Shown here in pieces: positions 50,601-60,755 of a DNA stretch of 64,000 bases. The notes under the pieces are model-generated. The model worked only from the letters and a program-made list of their open reading frames with translations. It was not told where the DNA came from and ran no database searches. This stretch comes from Tubiluchus corallicola (Eukaryota; Priapulida; Priapulimorpha; Priapulimorphida; Tubiluchidae): positions 246,001-310,000 of the forward strand of contig JAQGDQ010002374.1 of the NCBI GenBank assembly GCA_030141605.1. The letters are read 5' to 3'. Numbering within the stretch: the stretch's first letter is position 1; each line of letters opens with the position of its first letter. Position numbers and translations under genes: made by a program.

Positions 50601-50844
50601 TCATTGTCAACAACTTCATCTAATCTTTTATAAAGGCTGCAAATGTTAACTCAGATGTATCATAAGTATTGTATCGTTATAGCTGTACTAGAAACAGGAC
50701 TATTATTTTGTTTGACGTTAGTTGATAGCAACTTATTTTTGTTTCAGAGCAAGTCAAACGAAATTAGTCTGTGCTGTTGGGTCAAGAAATGGTACAGAAG
50801 AAACAAAGTTATTAGTGCAAGATTTTGATGCTGATGTTAAATAA
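23655..50844 (+). CDS. FBXW7: FBXW7 with an N-terminal double helix-hairpin-helix domain
   Basis: FBXW7 is the substrate receptor of an SCF ubiquitin ligase and binds phosphodegrons of cyclin E, Myc, Notch and others. Coding exons: 23655-23780, 30035-30177, 30803-30992, 32357-32602, 43839-43993, 44130-44295, 44501-44635, 45772-45923, 46719-46827, 47229-47342, 47596-47777, 48168-48393, 48941-49151, 49631-49802, 50748-50844. All phases agree, giving 807 aa (human alpha form 707). Residues 12-85 are a ComEA-type HhH pair ([21 protein letters not shown]). About 140-225 is acidic. [10 protein letters not shown] at 236 starts the part matching vertebrate common exon 2. Dimerisation is at 332-375, F-box at 388-435, WD40 blades at 474-800. 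The degron-pocket arginines are present in [15 protein letters not shown] and [11 protein letters not shown]. The C-terminal FBXW7 identity is certain. Attachment of the HhH exons rests on phase and order only. Confidence 0.9.
26817..27071. repeat. tandem duplication of a 115-140 bp unit
   Basis: Two copies begin CCATTCAATTCGCCTCATCA and CCATTCGATCTGCCTCATTG and end in TTTTGCCCCCTAGCGG and TTTTGCCTCCTAGCGG. They share CATATGCTAC or GATATGCTAC, a GGTAC word and TTCCCGACCCC between. Looser echoes such as GGTCCCCAAATTTTGCATTTTGG occur near 27340. Confidence 0.6.
28061..28110 (-). repeat. partial tRNA-like B-box motif
   Basis: On the minus strand GGTTCAATACT (28061-28071) matches the Pol III B box and is identical to the B box of the SINE-like piece at 32791. 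The upstream A box is not convincing. Possibly a diverged SINE of the same family. Confidence 0.3.
30598..30655. repeat. TG microsatellite
   Basis: A (TG)n run followed by interrupted TGCATGCG and TGCGTG variants, in the FBXW7 intron between coding exons 2 and 3. Confidence 0.9.
32585..32690 (+). repeat. FBXW7: 55-bp tandem duplication spanning a splice donor
   Basis: ATCAGGCAGCGCAAATTGGT with its following 30 bases appears at 32585 and again at 32640, 55 bp apart, with very few differences (GTAAGTG versus GTAAGAG). Each copy includes the end of coding exon 4 and its donor. The second donor would add 55 nt and shift the frame into exon 5, so the first must be the productive one. Confidence 0.85.
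32791..32840 (+). repeat. tRNA-derived SINE head
   Basis: A perfect A box (TAGCCAAGTGG, 32791-32801) and a near-perfect B box (GGTTCAATACT, 32830-32840), 39 nt apart, spaced as in a tRNA. The text after it does not fold as a tRNA, and repetitive-looking sequence follows to about 33010. It lies in the 11-kb FBXW7 intron. Confidence 0.5.
36051..36107. repeat. three tandem copies of a 19-bp unit
   Basis: Unit CACAGTACTGTTTTTAACT; the first copy has one change (CACAATACTG). The copies are otherwise identical, so the expansion is recent. Confidence 0.9.
37600..38883 (+). promoter_or_regulatory. FBXW7: candidate internal promoter region of FBXW7
   Basis: Within an AT-rich intron this stretch is richer in G+C and CpG (for example CGGGCCGTGC, CCCCGGGCGCAATG, GCGGCCG) and lies just upstream of the alternative first-exon candidate at 38884. 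Vertebrate FBXW7 uses several first exons joined to one common exon, so an internal promoter here would be in keeping. No core motif was identified. Confidence 0.3.
38884..38946 (+). CDS. FBXW7: alternative first coding exon candidate of FBXW7
   Basis: ATG at 38884 opens 21 codons, [20 protein letters not shown] then K, ending at a strong donor AAG|GTAAGG in phase 0. Coding exon 5 (43839), the vertebrate-like common exon, begins in phase 0, so the join is in frame and would make an isoform of about 593 aa without the HhH and acidic parts. The frame is also open for about 100 nt upstream of the ATG, with TTTCTAG as a possible acceptor. No similarity to vertebrate beta or gamma first exons is seen. 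Confidence 0.35.
40447..40510. repeat. dispersed repeat shared with 412-470
   Basis: GACTTGTCATCTTTAACATA and the next 40 bases recur at about 415-470 with a few changes (AACGTAGTACCC versus AACATAATGCCC). Both copies are on the plus strand, 40 kb apart. The element boundaries are not visible. Confidence 0.6.
42450..42500. repeat. mixed trinucleotide microsatellite
   Basis: Runs of TTG, then TCG, then TCA repeats in one tract (GTTGTTGTTGTCGTCGTCG, then ATCATCATCATCATC). Intronic. Confidence 0.9.
42857..43333. mobile_element. long foldback element (MITE-like)
   Basis: The left arm has GTGCCCTTTAAGTCTCAAAA, then about 70 bp on TACATGTAAAGTGTAAGTAT, then TTCATTAAGAAGC. The right arm has the same blocks reverse-complemented in reverse order (CTTCTTAATGAA, ATACTTACACTTTACATGTA, TTTTGAGATTCAAAGGGCAC). 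The arms are about 150 bp. The centre has a further duplication of GAAGCTGTATTAAAAACT. No open frame. Confidence 0.7.
44904..45259. mobile_element. hAT MITE with perfect 8-bp target-site duplication
   Basis: The ends are inverted: CAGTGGTTCTTAACCTT at the left and CAGTGGTTCTTAACCTG as the reverse complement of the right. CTCTAAGC flanks both ends exactly (44896-44903 and 45260-45267). Eight-bp duplications are the hAT hallmark. It is 356 bp with no transposase frame and sits in the FBXW7 intron between coding exons 7 and 8. The internal text (for example CCGAACCCCTAGGGTTCGAT) resembles fish hAT MITEs as I remember them; not verified. Confidence 0.9.
47829..48025. mobile_element. short pogo-like MITE related to 5324-6770
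   Basis: Begins with CAGTCAAACCTCG and ends, reverse-complemented, with TAGTCAAACCTCTTTACACC. The left side is flanked by TA; the right TA is mutated. Next to the left end is a strong hairpin, GGCATTACAAAAGGAG facing CTCCTTTTGTAATGCC (47845-47881). It is in the FBXW7 intron between coding exons 11 and 12. Confidence 0.7.
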
Positions 50845-52180
50845 GTGTACTCGAGTCATCATAGAAAATTGTCACACGTACGGGACCAAGATTTCCACTT
50901 GTGTAATTTGCGAGAAGAGTGCAATGATTGGCGTAGAGAGTCCGAACAGTATTAATGAACTCCGACTAAGCCTAAGCATAATTGCATTAACGTTTTCAAA
51001 TAATCGAACTTTAGGAATTTTCTTGCATTACTGTGGCACAAGTACTAAGTTTGTAGTGATCCTTTACCTCAGGCTTTTGCAAAAAATGTGCTTCTTATCA
51101 TCTTTATCAAAGTCTTACAGCTGATGTATCAACCCAACTTTGCTCTTAAAGTATGTAGTGACATGCTCTCTTAAAATTTTATTAGCATTTTCTTTAACTG
51201 TGTAATTGTGAGTCTGTCATTATTATTTTAGCTGTTCTTGTGCCACAATCTTGCAATTTGTGCTTTTCTCTAAAAATATCTGGGAATCAAAGTGATGTGG
51301 AGTATAACGTAACCAATGGAGTTGTACTGTGTGCACGTCTCCTAGTCTTTCTTAATGGATAGTCTACTGTGTTCGATCGTCTTTCACTCGTATAGTGCGA
51401 CATCGAGAAGCAAATGGCTATAATGTTCGCGTTAGGAAACTGAAAAGCCCCATATTGATTATCATTTTACAGTATTGCTAATGAAATATAGATGGTGGCA
51501 TGGTAGATGACATCAGAAAATATAAGTGAGCTAACAGTTTTCTTTGGTCGAGGGACAAATGTCCCTGACTCTTAACTTTTTAGGAGAGATAGTCACTTGA
51601 TTCAGTAATTGATGATAATCTCCATTAATGTCTAATAGCTAGAGGCATGATGGTTACAGTCATGTCAGATCATGCGCATAAATATCCAGTGGTAAGTTTT
51701 TGCACCAATCCTGTTGTACAAATGTTCATGTATATAGTGGCTTCTAGATTTTGTGTAGGCCTTGGCAACTTATTTCGTCACGTTTTTTAGTTTAATTTTT
51801 ACTTATTCGTTTATGCTCTTAAACAAACGAGTAATTCCCGAAAGATCACTTTGGCATATTTACTTAGTATTTTCAGTTTTATTTGGCAACTTTAAAATAA
51901 ACATCTTCAATGTAGCATTAGAGCAGTGCATAACCCCCTCCCCCGATGACAAATTTGAAAATATGGCACTGAGGATAAAGCTGTTTTGCTTGTGTGATAT
52001 TTTTTTTGTTTTAGTTTAGTTGTTGAAGTTGGCAAGTGGCCAAAATTATTACGTAAGTGATAATTCTTTAGTTTATGCTAAAACTTTCTGTATAATTTTG
52101 TTGATGTGTGTGTTTGTTTTATTTTCACTTTGATACTTTGCTTATTTTTATGTAAATAAAGTCTTGTTATTGAAAAAAGT
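50845..52180 (+). other. FBXW7: 3' UTR of FBXW7
   Basis: From the TAA at 50842 to the first convincing AATAAA at 52155-52160. Non-coding by composition. A UTR of about 1.3 kb is reasonable for this gene. The extent is inferred. Confidence 0.55.
52155..52160 (+). terminator. FBXW7: poly(A) signal of FBXW7
   Basis: AATAAA followed by GTCTTGTTATTG and then a GT-rich stretch (GTGTGCATTG), the usual layout of cleavage and downstream elements. Confidence 0.6.
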
Positions 52181-53034
52181 GTGCATTGATTCTTTTAAAT
52201 CACTTTTCACTCTTACTACCCATTCCACTAATTCCTTGCATTATACCTGCAGACGTAAAAATTATACTTTGTACGTTTATACTTTTTCGCAGCTCTAAGG
52301 ATTCGTGAAGAGGTAACAATTTTAACAGTTAACCTTAGTTTGTTTTTTCTTTGTTTGTTTCCAAGCAAGATCCTGCTAGTAAATTAATAGTAGTTGCTGT
52401 TAGTAGATCAGACTAACAAAAAATTAAGTAGTCCACACAAAGTAAATTAAGTAGTTTTAGTAGGTACAGCAGCTGCGCATGTACACGATAAAATTGCGAA
52501 AAGGTTAACTGATTGTGGGCTCATAAAGTTTGATAGGTCACTAGCCTTTCTCCGTGTGATGTCACATCCTGCATAAATGCCACTAAGGGATATAAGAAAT
52601 TAGAAACAGATTTGATTTTTCCTGTTAATCATGGCACTTGCACTGTAAAGATTAATAATTTGCGCATTCATGTTTTTATCTTACATTTTTCGAAATATGC
52701 AGATTGGGATATAAATGCTTTTTCTATGCAATAAGCTGTAAACAATGTGTCTTATGGGTTAAACCTTGCATTAGTTGCAAGTCTCTAAAAAACTAATGAT
52801 GTTCAAAAAAGTACGCCTAGAATCAGAAATGAAAAGCGAAAAATGTTTGCAATTAGCTTTATACACAAAAGATTCTTATTTGATAACAATGCAATTTTTG
52901 ACCTTAAGGCATAAATTTGAGAAAAAAAACAGCAAGCAATATAAATTAGAGACAAAATTTAAAAAATGGGCTAAGTTAATGGAGAAACAGCTTTCACATT
53001 GGGTTACTACCCTAGAACTTGCAAAACATACATA
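52181..53034. other. interval between convergent FBXW7 and PSMD1
   Basis: It should contain the PSMD1 3' UTR on the minus strand. I see no canonical minus-strand AATAAA near the stop; a GATAAA variant occurs near 52677. No gene is otherwise seen. Confidence 0.45.
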
Positions 53035-56000
53035 TCAATCCTCGTCATATTCAAAAGGTTCGGGTGGTTCTGGTTCAGCTTCTTCCTGCTCCACTTTAGG
53101 TCCATGTGCAACAACTTCCTCTATAATTTCCTCTGGTACTTCGGTTTTTAGATTGCGCAACATAATCACTCCTCCGGTAGAGACCGGTTTCAGTGGTCTG
53201 TACCTTGTACCTTCAGGCATGCTAATTACTTTCAACTGTGCCCGCATGACACGAGCCGGATTTGACAACATTTCAAAATTGGGTTCCGGTTCTTTTTTCT
53301 CTTCTAGTTTTTCTACTTCTTCCTCCTTACTTGTGCTTTCCTTGCTTGTCATGGCTTCTTTGTTGGCAGCTTCTTTGCTGGACGACTTGGTCTTGCTCTC
53401 TGCTTTAGCACCCTTCTTTTCTTTTGCATCCTTTTGTTTTGAATCTTTCTCTTTTGAATCCTTCTCTACTTCATCTTTTTTTGGTTCATCTACTTCCATT
53501 TTATCTTGGCTGCGATGACGCTCTCTTTCTAATTCTTTCTTTTTGGCTTTTGCAGTAATACTAAGTATTGCTGTTGAAACTTTCTCCTTCTCTTTTTCTT
53601 TCTTTTCTTCTAGAGGTGGTGGATAAGCATACGTCGACGGCTTTGCACCAGATTTGAACTCAATCTTTGGCATGGCCATGTTTGCATTCAAACCAATGAG
53701 ACAAGTGGGCGTAAATGCTAGAGCCAGAAAATGTGCAAGAGGAAACCAAAACCAGAACTGCAAGAACACTAACATGCCCACAACAGATGTCATGTGTGTG
53801 TGGCCAGTTCTTGACTGTAAAGAAATGGTAGTATTTCGCCCACCAGCATCAAGTATGCCCTGTGCTAATATAGCACCAAATTTAGCCATGACGTCATCAT
53901 GTTTATCATTAATGACTTTGGTGTAAAGTTGTCTGAAGTATGTCACTTTTGGACAGGTAACCTCATTCTGCTGGATCAAAATCAAGGCCGAAGCAATAAG
54001 CACCCCTTGTCGAACGTAGTTTACTGTATCGTTTGCCATGGGTTCTAGCAAAGCAATAGCATCTTTCTGGCCTGTTCCTGCACAAGATATTCCTAATGCT
54101 ATGGCAGCCCCATATCTTACATGTGGATTGTATGATTCTGACAACAAAGAGACTACATTGGGTACTTGTTCTGGAGTCCTAAATAGTAAAAATCCTAAAG
54201 ATTCCACAGCTGCTCGTCGAACATCATCATTTACATCACTAACCGCGACATGCAGTAATCTTCGTATAGCACTGTTATTCCCAGTTCCACAGTATGCCAT
54301 GGCTACTGTATACATGGCTGATCGCCTTAAAATAGGGTCTTTATCTAACGATAGACTTTCAATAAGAGCATCTGCTTCTTCTAAACGCCCGTACATCACT
54401 AAAGCTATTCCAATTGCTAATCCACGAATAATTTTCTCATGCTGCGTTTCTTGTGCATAAGAAACCATGTCCTCGATGGCTGTTGGTGACCTTGAGCCAA
54501 GCATAACGATACCCATAGCTAGCCCAGCGGCCTCACCAGTCACAGCATCGTCTTGCAATAAATTCATCTTCAGCTGATCATAGACATCTTGGCGTGCCGT
54601 GCCCATTGCAGCAAGGCCCAAACCCAGACATGCACCATGGCGAACCATGTCAGTTGTAGCTTCTTTTAGTTGAGTTAATAAATAGTCTATCATTTTACCT
54701 CCATGATTAGCATGAATCAATCCTAGTGCATATAATCCACCCCCTTCAGAATAAGCACTACCAGGGCCAGTTTCTTTAGGCAGGTAAGTTGCCATTAAAC
54801 TCAATGCTTCCTTCTCATGACCCTTGTGAATGACACCTAAACTTGCAGTTGCAGTGAATTTTGCCCAATTCGTGGCTCGTGCTAGCCACTCTAAACTGTC
54901 CCTCAGAAATGTATCACTAGTTGTACCACAATGCATAAAAGAATTGCATATTACTGTCGCTGTATGACAAACTGAATTACGCACAGCATCTTTTGTGTTT
55001 TTCAAAATTAACAAATCTGATTTATTATTTCGTATCAAAAACTGCAAATGAAGACCTATCGAAATTTCTCCGGTGAGAATGGAAGTAAGCTTGTCTAAAC
55101 GGCTTTTTGTTTCTTTATCTTCTTCTGTCTCTGCAGTTTCAACAGCATCTACTGTTTCTTTGCGTTCCTCGGATTTCTCATCTGTCTCCATTTCCTCGTC
55201 TTCAGTTGCAACTTCGGATCCAGGCAGCGCTACAGTGCCACGCAAAGCTTGGTGAACTCGATTGAGAAATTCTTGTGTAGCACTTTCGTACAAGTCAAAA
55301 GCAATTTGATAAGCAAGCAGCGTCCCGTTGTCAGTTTCCTTCACAAGTTTTGTCAATATTTCTGCAACAGAAACCGGATCATCAAGAAATATCAAACATT
55401 GGCATACACTTATATAGTCTGGAGTTTTCAAACCACTGTACAGTTCTACCAGAACTCTTAAGACAGTGTTGCGAAAATGGCGATTAGGTATCAATGTCAT
55501 GCATACTCCAAGGGCATACGATAACATGCCAGATACATCGTTAGATTTATTTATGGCATCCTGAAACACGTCAAGACGACGAGTTTCCAGGGCAATTCCT
55601 ACCGCTTGTTTGTATTTACCATCATCAAAGCATCTCTGAAACATTTTGTTGACAACAGCCTCTAGCCGTGAATCGATTTCTACCTGTTCACTTGTTTCTG
55701 CATTTTGAACTCGTAGTTTTGTATAGTGATCAATACATTTGGCTATAATTGTTTCCACATACTCTGACGATGAATTAACATCAAACAATGCTGCTGCTCC
55801 AAGTGCGTACGTTAACGAGTCTTCAAAAGACCCGAGATGATAATAAACTTTGGATGCAACCAGTGCAGCCAAATTTCGATGTTTAAAAGCATCATCTTCA
55901 TACAACACTTCTATTTTTGTAATCACTTCGGATATTTCTGCCCAGAAATCACTAACGAGTATATTCAACTTCTGGAGGGCATAGAGCTTCAGGTCTGCCT

Positions 56001-56046
56001 CTTTTTCATCCAGCAATGAAATGATCCCAGCAGCAGAAGTGATCAT
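53035..56046 (-). CDS. PSMD1: 26S proteasome non-ATPase regulatory subunit 1 (Rpn2)
   Basis: PSMD1 is the large scaffold of the 19S base and carries the docking site for the ubiquitin receptor Rpn13. One uninterrupted frame encodes 1003 aa (human 953). ATG at 56046 opens [14 protein letters not shown] exactly as in orthologues, and an in-frame TAA lies six codons upstream. The N-terminal helical region covers about 1-380; there is a short acidic insert at about 295-315 ([13 protein letters not shown]). The proteasome/cyclosome repeats (about 390-780) include [31 protein letters not shown] and [18 protein letters not shown]-rich KEKE stretch (about 830-935) is longer than the human one and accounts for most of the extra length. 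The tail ends [12 protein letters not shown], the Rpn13-binding type. The gene is convergent with FBXW7. The lack of coding introns is unusual beside intron-rich neighbours. Confidence 0.97.
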   Translation of the reverse strand: MITSAAGIISLLDEKEADLKLYALQKLNILVSDFWAEISEVITKIEVLYEDDAFKHRNLAALVASKVYYHLGSFEDSLTYALGAAALFDVNSSSEYVETIIAKCIDHYTKLRVQNAETSEQVEIDSRLEAVVNKMFQRCFDDGKYKQAVGIALETRRLDVFQDAINKSNDVSGMLSYALGVCMTLIPNRHFRNTVLRVLVELYSGLKTPDYISVCQCLIFLDDPVSVAEILTKLVKETDNGTLLAYQIAFDLYESATQEFLNRVHQALRGTVALPGSEVATEDEEMETDEKSEERKETVDAVETAETEEDKETKSRLDKLTSILTGEISIGLHLQFLIRNNKSDLLILKNTKDAVRNSVCHTATVICNSFMHCGTTSDTFLRDSLEWLARATNWAKFTATASLGVIHKGHEKEALSLMATYLPKETGPGSAYSEGGGLYALGLIHANHGGKMIDYLLTQLKEATTDMVRHGACLGLGLAAMGTARQDVYDQLKMNLLQDDAVTGEAAGLAMGIVMLGSRSPTAIEDMVSYAQETQHEKIIRGLAIGIALVMYGRLEEADALIESLSLDKDPILRRSAMYTVAMAYCGTGNNSAIRRLLHVAVSDVNDDVRRAAVESLGFLLFRTPEQVPNVVSLLSESYNPHVRYGAAIALGISCAGTGQKDAIALLEPMANDTVNYVRQGVLIASALILIQQNEVTCPKVTYFRQLYTKVINDKHDDVMAKFGAILAQGILDAGGRNTTISLQSRTGHTHMTSVVGMLVFLQFWFWFPLAHFLALAFTPTCLIGLNANMAMPKIEFKSGAKPSTYAYPPPLEEKKEKEKEKVSTAILSITAKAKKKELERERHRSQDKMEVDEPKKDEVEKDSKEKDSKQKDAKEKKGAKAESKTKSSSKEAANKEAMTSKESTSKEEEVEKLEEKKEPEPNFEMLSNPARVMRAQLKVISMPEGTRYRPLKPVSTGGVIMLRNLKTEVPEEIIEEVVAHGPKVEQEEAEPEPPEPFEYDED

Positions 56047-56064
56047 GATGACAAAGTCCACTTA

Positions 56065-57130
56065 GCTGAAAATTCTATTTGCAAACCTACAAAAAACAAG
56101 AAAATTACATATAATAAATGCCTGTGTGTCTGTATATTTCATATTATGTACACTTTGAAAAAGGAAGTAAGAGACTGATATAAACACATAGTTACTAAGA
56201 TAAAAATCTTTCTATATTAGTGGGAAACTATTTAGCCTTGTGTTCGAAAGGATGGCACTTGTTCTTTTGAATTCAAGAACAAACTCTCTTTCAAGTATAG
56301 AAGCGGCATTGTGAACAACAATTATCTTTAAATACTCTAGGTATAGGAAAAATGTGTTTCAATTTCTTCAAGGTTTCATTCTACCTTCCAAACACATACT
56401 TCCCACTTTACTTAACTAATGAGAAAAACTGCTTACACAATGAAAAATCAACACTAAATAGAAAAGAACTACAAAAAAAACAACAAGTTTTACAGTTTTT
56501 CATCAAGCGCCTTTGTTAGCTACATGCAGCAACAAAACGCATTGCTTCACAGCTTAATAATACGTTATACTGTTTTATTTAATTTGGTCTTTGAAACTGT
56601 GTGATTGTCAGTTATATTTATTTTTGTTGATCATGTGAGCAACATAATAAACAACCAAAACATCGTATGCATGTATTATACATGTGTTTCGTTAAATATG
56701 TTTAAGATACACTAACACTTAAGGGTGACAGAAGGGAAGTCAGTGAACACATTTTACGATTACATATGATGCGAGAAGCTATCAGCTGTAATACATACAT
56801 CTACCATCAAATGCCAAAATAATGAAGTAAGGATCTGAAATAAATTTAGATCTAACGATGACCAGGAACACAAGGGTTAAGTACGACAGGAGAAAACGGA
56901 CAGTATTTTAATTTCAAACTTATATTATACAGCAGTAATTTACAGTTTTTACTATTAGCAATTCTATATTAAAACATCTACGCAATTAATTTTACCTTTC
57001 CTCGCACTCAGCGTTCGTCAAAGCACTCTAACAAGAATTTAGCCACGATAAGCTTTCACAAATATGGAAAAACAAAAGAAAAATCCACATGTATCTCAAA
57101 TTTTCGCCGCAGCTTTTACGCTGTGTCACG
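56065..57130 (-). promoter_or_regulatory. PSMD1: 5' leader of PSMD1 with probable UTR intron and promoter
   Basis: On the minus strand GAGGAAAG|GTAAAA (exon end 56996) is a good donor and AATTTTCAG before 56065 a good acceptor, giving an intron of about 930 bp ending 19 nt before the ATG. The region near 57000-57130 is somewhat richer in CpG (GCGTGACACAGCG, GCGGCG on the minus strand), as a promoter would be. The transcription start cannot be placed. Confidence 0.45.
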
Positions 57131-58465
57131 CGTACTACTTTCGGAAGTACAGATCGTTACGCTGAACATTAACTTGATAATACAAAATTGTAACCTTTGA
57201 TACAATTTGATACCTTATGATACCTTAAAAGTGTATGAGGGAATAAATTGGTGTCAGTTAGTCACTTTTTAAGCAACATTTAAAAAATTTGTTATGTACA
57301 CCAGTAGGCAAGTGCAAAAGTCCGCAGCTAGCGCATTATTAATTACTTTTGGTACTTAGCCGGAATTTTGCAAAAACGTTTTGAAAAAGAGGGAACCGCA
57401 ATTATTGTGCGACTATTCACGACCAGTTATGATAAATCTCGTTATATTAAAATATTAAACTGGTGTGACACAGATTTATAATAATTATTATTAATCTTCT
57501 ACTAGAAGATGTTGGATGAATCAAGATTAGTGTGGAAGCAGAAGTGGCTCAGAGCAGCATGCTCATTTTGTATGTCCTAGTTGCAGTTGGATTAATTCTA
57601 CAGCTGGAAAACGTAAAGCATTAAAGTACACTATAATGTAATCTTAATTAAAAAAAATTAAGCTTACACAATTTTCGTTACTACTTCTTATTCACTGCCT
57701 CTAAATTCTTAACTTCACCTGTTCTTGGCTTTTGTTATGGCACTGTTGTTTTTGGCTATTGTTATAGCACAGTTGATATGAATCGATTTCACAAATACTT
57801 GACGATCTTTAATTTTCTTTTCTCGCTGTCTAGACATCGCCATATCTGTTTGCTAGTACATTGAGTAGTAATGCAAAATGATGTTTGATCGTTAATGATT
57901 TTACGTAGCCATGTAGTTCTGCTTCTAGTTGAATAACATGGCTAGTCATCTACACTCAACTTGTTCCACTGTGGGGTTGTGCGGGGGGAGGGCGTAGTGA
58001 AAGGTTATGTGGTGAAGATGTGCTTAAAAACAGATACGGATTTGCTGGAATTACGTATGAGGATTGGAGTGACTAGATCCTCAGTTAACTCTCAACATCA
58101 TCATCAACACCATACAGATCGACGCTGTCCTTTCTTTGATATTCAAATATTCACCTTTGGTATGCATTCATTACTATATTATTGCTATGTGTCTAGATTG
58201 CCTACTGTAATAATACTGTTGTTGAAAACGAACTTGAGTCCTTGTCTCTTCATCTTGTCTGTAGGTATGTTGTTGCCCTGTGGGAAATAAATAACCCAAA
58301 TGTCTCCAAGTACTGTACACCACATAATTAGAGTGATGTATTTTTTTTTGATTAAGAGAGTACTCGAGGCTGCATCGTTGCTGTTACTACCTTCTTTGCT
58401 CTGATACCACTATGCTTCACTATGTTATGTCGAGATACATTGCCTGATTGGCTGTGATTTGCAGG

Positions 58466-58590
58466 CCTAATTGTGTTGTACGCAGCTCGTATGTGTGTGA
58501 AAGTGGTGGCCTTGTTCTGCAACTTAGCATTCCTTTAGCAACGGAGATTGCACAACCCAACAAGAGAAAGACAACAAGCCAAAGCGAGGG
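58466..58590 (+). CDS. weak exon candidate
   Basis: After a GATTTGCAG acceptor the frame reads PNCVVRSSYVCESGGLVLQL, then SIPLATEIAQPNKRK. It is open further to 58756, but the later part is AT-shadow-like. No partner exons and no recognised family. It may be part of an unseen gene divergent from PSMD1, or chance. Confidence 0.15.
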
Positions 58591-58862
58591 AAAATATCAA
58601 TATTGGCCTGAGTGTGTTGCACTGTACACTATTACACTTTTGAATTTTCGCAGCATTATTGTAACAACAGTCAATTTAGGCACATGCCACATCTGGGTGT
58701 TACGGCAAAGCATAGGCAAAAGCTATTATAATAAAGGATTCAGAGCAAAATCTTGACATTTTTATTTTACATCCCATGCACCTGATTAATAGCATCCTTA
58801 TAATATCCTGTAATTATACTAAAATATGGGATATAATACACATATCCCATATCTCATATTAT

Positions 58863-58986
58863 AATGTTTAATTATTCATATGTTAATAACCTGTGAATAC
58901 AGAAGAAAAGCCAATTTTTAACTAATCAGGAAATAGCAAGAATGGCCAGTTAGGAAGCATTCAACCAGGCACGCATGCATTGAAAT
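58863..58986. repeat. left copy of a direct repeat flanking a CA microsatellite
   Basis: Shares CATATGTTAATAA, GTGAATACAGAAGA, AACTAATCAGGAAATA, TTAGGAAGCATT and AACCAGGCA with 59115-59243 in the same order and orientation, about 250 bp apart. Confidence 0.85.
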
Positions 58987-59004
58987 AGATAGATTGAAAC
59001 TGAC

Positions 59005-59046
59005 ATACACACACGCGCGCGCACACGCACACGCACACGCACACGC

Positions 59047-59091
<45 letters not shown>
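59005..59091. repeat. CA microsatellite with CG-interrupted first half
   Basis: Alternating purine-pyrimidine tract: ACACGCGCGCGCACACGCAC, then repeated CACACG units, then pure (CA)n to 59091. Such a tract can adopt Z-DNA. Confidence 0.95.
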
Positions 59092-59092
<1 letters not shown>

Positions 59093-59114
59093 CTTTATAT
59101 GTATTATGCCAATT

Positions 59115-59243
59115 AAAATGCTTAATCATTCATATGTTAATAATATGTGAATACAGAAGAGAAGTGAAACCACTTTCCAACTAATCAGGAAATAACAAGA
59201 GTGGCCAATTAGGAAGCATTTAACCAGGCAAGCATGCATTCAC
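59115..59243. repeat. right copy of the direct repeat flanking the CA microsatellite
   Basis: Second copy of the 58863-58986 unit, about 88 percent alike by eye, with an extra AGTGAAACCACT block near 59162. Confidence 0.85.
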
Positions 59244-59879
59244 ATGGAAATGGTTTACCTCAGAGGGAGCTGGAGGGTGATGAGCAGACACTGGATGATA
59301 CTATAATATTAGAAAATTGAAAGGAAGCCTTTAATTTAAATTTTAATTTCAGTACCAGTTTAATTGTTCTTGTTTATATGACGTGCTACATTTATTAATA
59401 AGTCATACTTGCTTTGTTCCATGTCTATGGTTTTAAAATTTTCCATTGTTATGGTTTCTCTACCGTATGTTTTTTATTCTACTTGTGAATAAAAAACAGA
59501 AAACAGTGTTTTCAGAATCTACAGAATCTACTGTTTTCTGCTTTTCAATAAAAAAAATCTATAAACTAAAAACAAGTAGAAAAAGGCAAAGTGCTTTAAA
59601 CTACCACTGTAGTTTCTCTTTTAGCGAACAAAAAAAGGACAAGAAAAAAGAAGAAAATCACAAGGAATTACCAGAACTGGTAGTGAACAAATTTTTGTAG
59701 GGCGTTTTTAGTTTACAGTATAATTATTGTAAAATTACTGTTCTAGTATAATATTAACTTTAGTTTACATTATTAACACATAAAAAGGATATCACATTGA
59801 AAAGGATACAGACACATATTAATTAACGTTTTATACTTTCATTGTTTTTGCCTTGTGTTCGTCTCTGCTTTGCTGCTGT

Positions 59880-60120
59880 GCTTTTTTTCTAGGTGCCTGT
59901 ATCATTAACTAAAAAACAGTTAAGTAGCTGTAGCATTCTTTGTGATTTTTCAAGCTCACTTCTTATTGTCCTTTCTTTTGTTTACCTGAAGAAAAACTAA
60001 TTGGTAGGTCGGAACGTTGCGCCCTTTCTTTCTTTTTTCCCTGTGTTCAGAGATCCTTGGCATTTCGTCATACCAATGTATTATTTAACCACAATGTATT
60101 CTTGTAGTTAAATTCATAAA
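59880..60120 (+). repeat. retroelement 3'-end-like remnant
   Basis: Contains ACCTGAAGAAAAACTAATTG, then GGTCGGAACGTTGCGCCCTT and a T-rich tail. From memory, GAAGAA...CGAAACGTTGCGCC wording is frequent at the ends of invertebrate retroelements. No reverse-transcriptase frame precedes it. Confidence 0.35.
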
Positions 60121-60464
60121 CAACAAAGCTGCACTCGTGCTCCTGGATAGCAATACTTTTGTCTTTGATGCGTAAGTGTGAAAATAAAATTACTGGAGCT
60201 GTCAAATCCTGGACGATAGATGTTAACCTCAAATATTTTTACTGATTTTAATTAATCGTCTATTGTCCAGAAAGGACATTCTGCTAAGAAGAAAAAGATC
60301 ATGTATTATTACATTAGAAGTATTGTTTACAGCTCTCAAGAGAGAGTTCTCTATAGGTCACTGATTTTATGTAGCCAGGCCTTGGCTATGATTAGTCTTG
60401 CATTGTTTCCTAAATATTGCTGGTTAGCTGATAAATTGCGCAACAACACATTCTGTGGTATTTT

Positions 60465-60755
60465 GTAGGTGAGATTGGCATATCACTACTCTGCCCATAG
60501 TCTAGTAAGTCACAGGTTCCAGATTCTGGTTCAGTGGGACTGTAATATAGCTTGATACCAAGGCTCTCAGATGAGATGCTGAAGCAGTAAAGGTGTCTTA
60601 ATCATGTCTTTAATTCAACGAGATAAATTCGGTAAATGCCACCCAGAGAAAGCACTAAACCTTACAGTCTCACACCATTCTCTGATCAGCTTTGCCAGTT
60701 GTTAACTTTGGTCGTTATTCAACGCAATACCGTAACCACTCGGCTGTTCTTTTTC
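60465..60755. repeat. SINE-like sequence
   Basis: Plus strand near 60500 has a B-box-like GGTTCCAGATTC. On the minus strand at the other end, AGCCGAGTGGTTACGG matches the A-box region of Ser/Leu tRNAs. The boxes are not correctly paired on one strand, so this may be two fused or rearranged SINE pieces. Confidence 0.3.

Noticed and set aside
52775-53518. 247-aa plus-strand frame
   Set aside because: Most of it lies opposite PSMD1. The Ser/Phe-rich text is the antisense of the KEKE region.
56047-56061. Upstream PSMD1 start adding five residues
   Set aside because: The codon there is GTG, and the ATG at 56046 begins exactly where orthologous proteins begin.
57961-58290. 109-aa plus-strand frame near PSMD1
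   Set aside because: No ATG at its start, no splice context, no recognised domain; low-complexity His stretch from CAT repeats.
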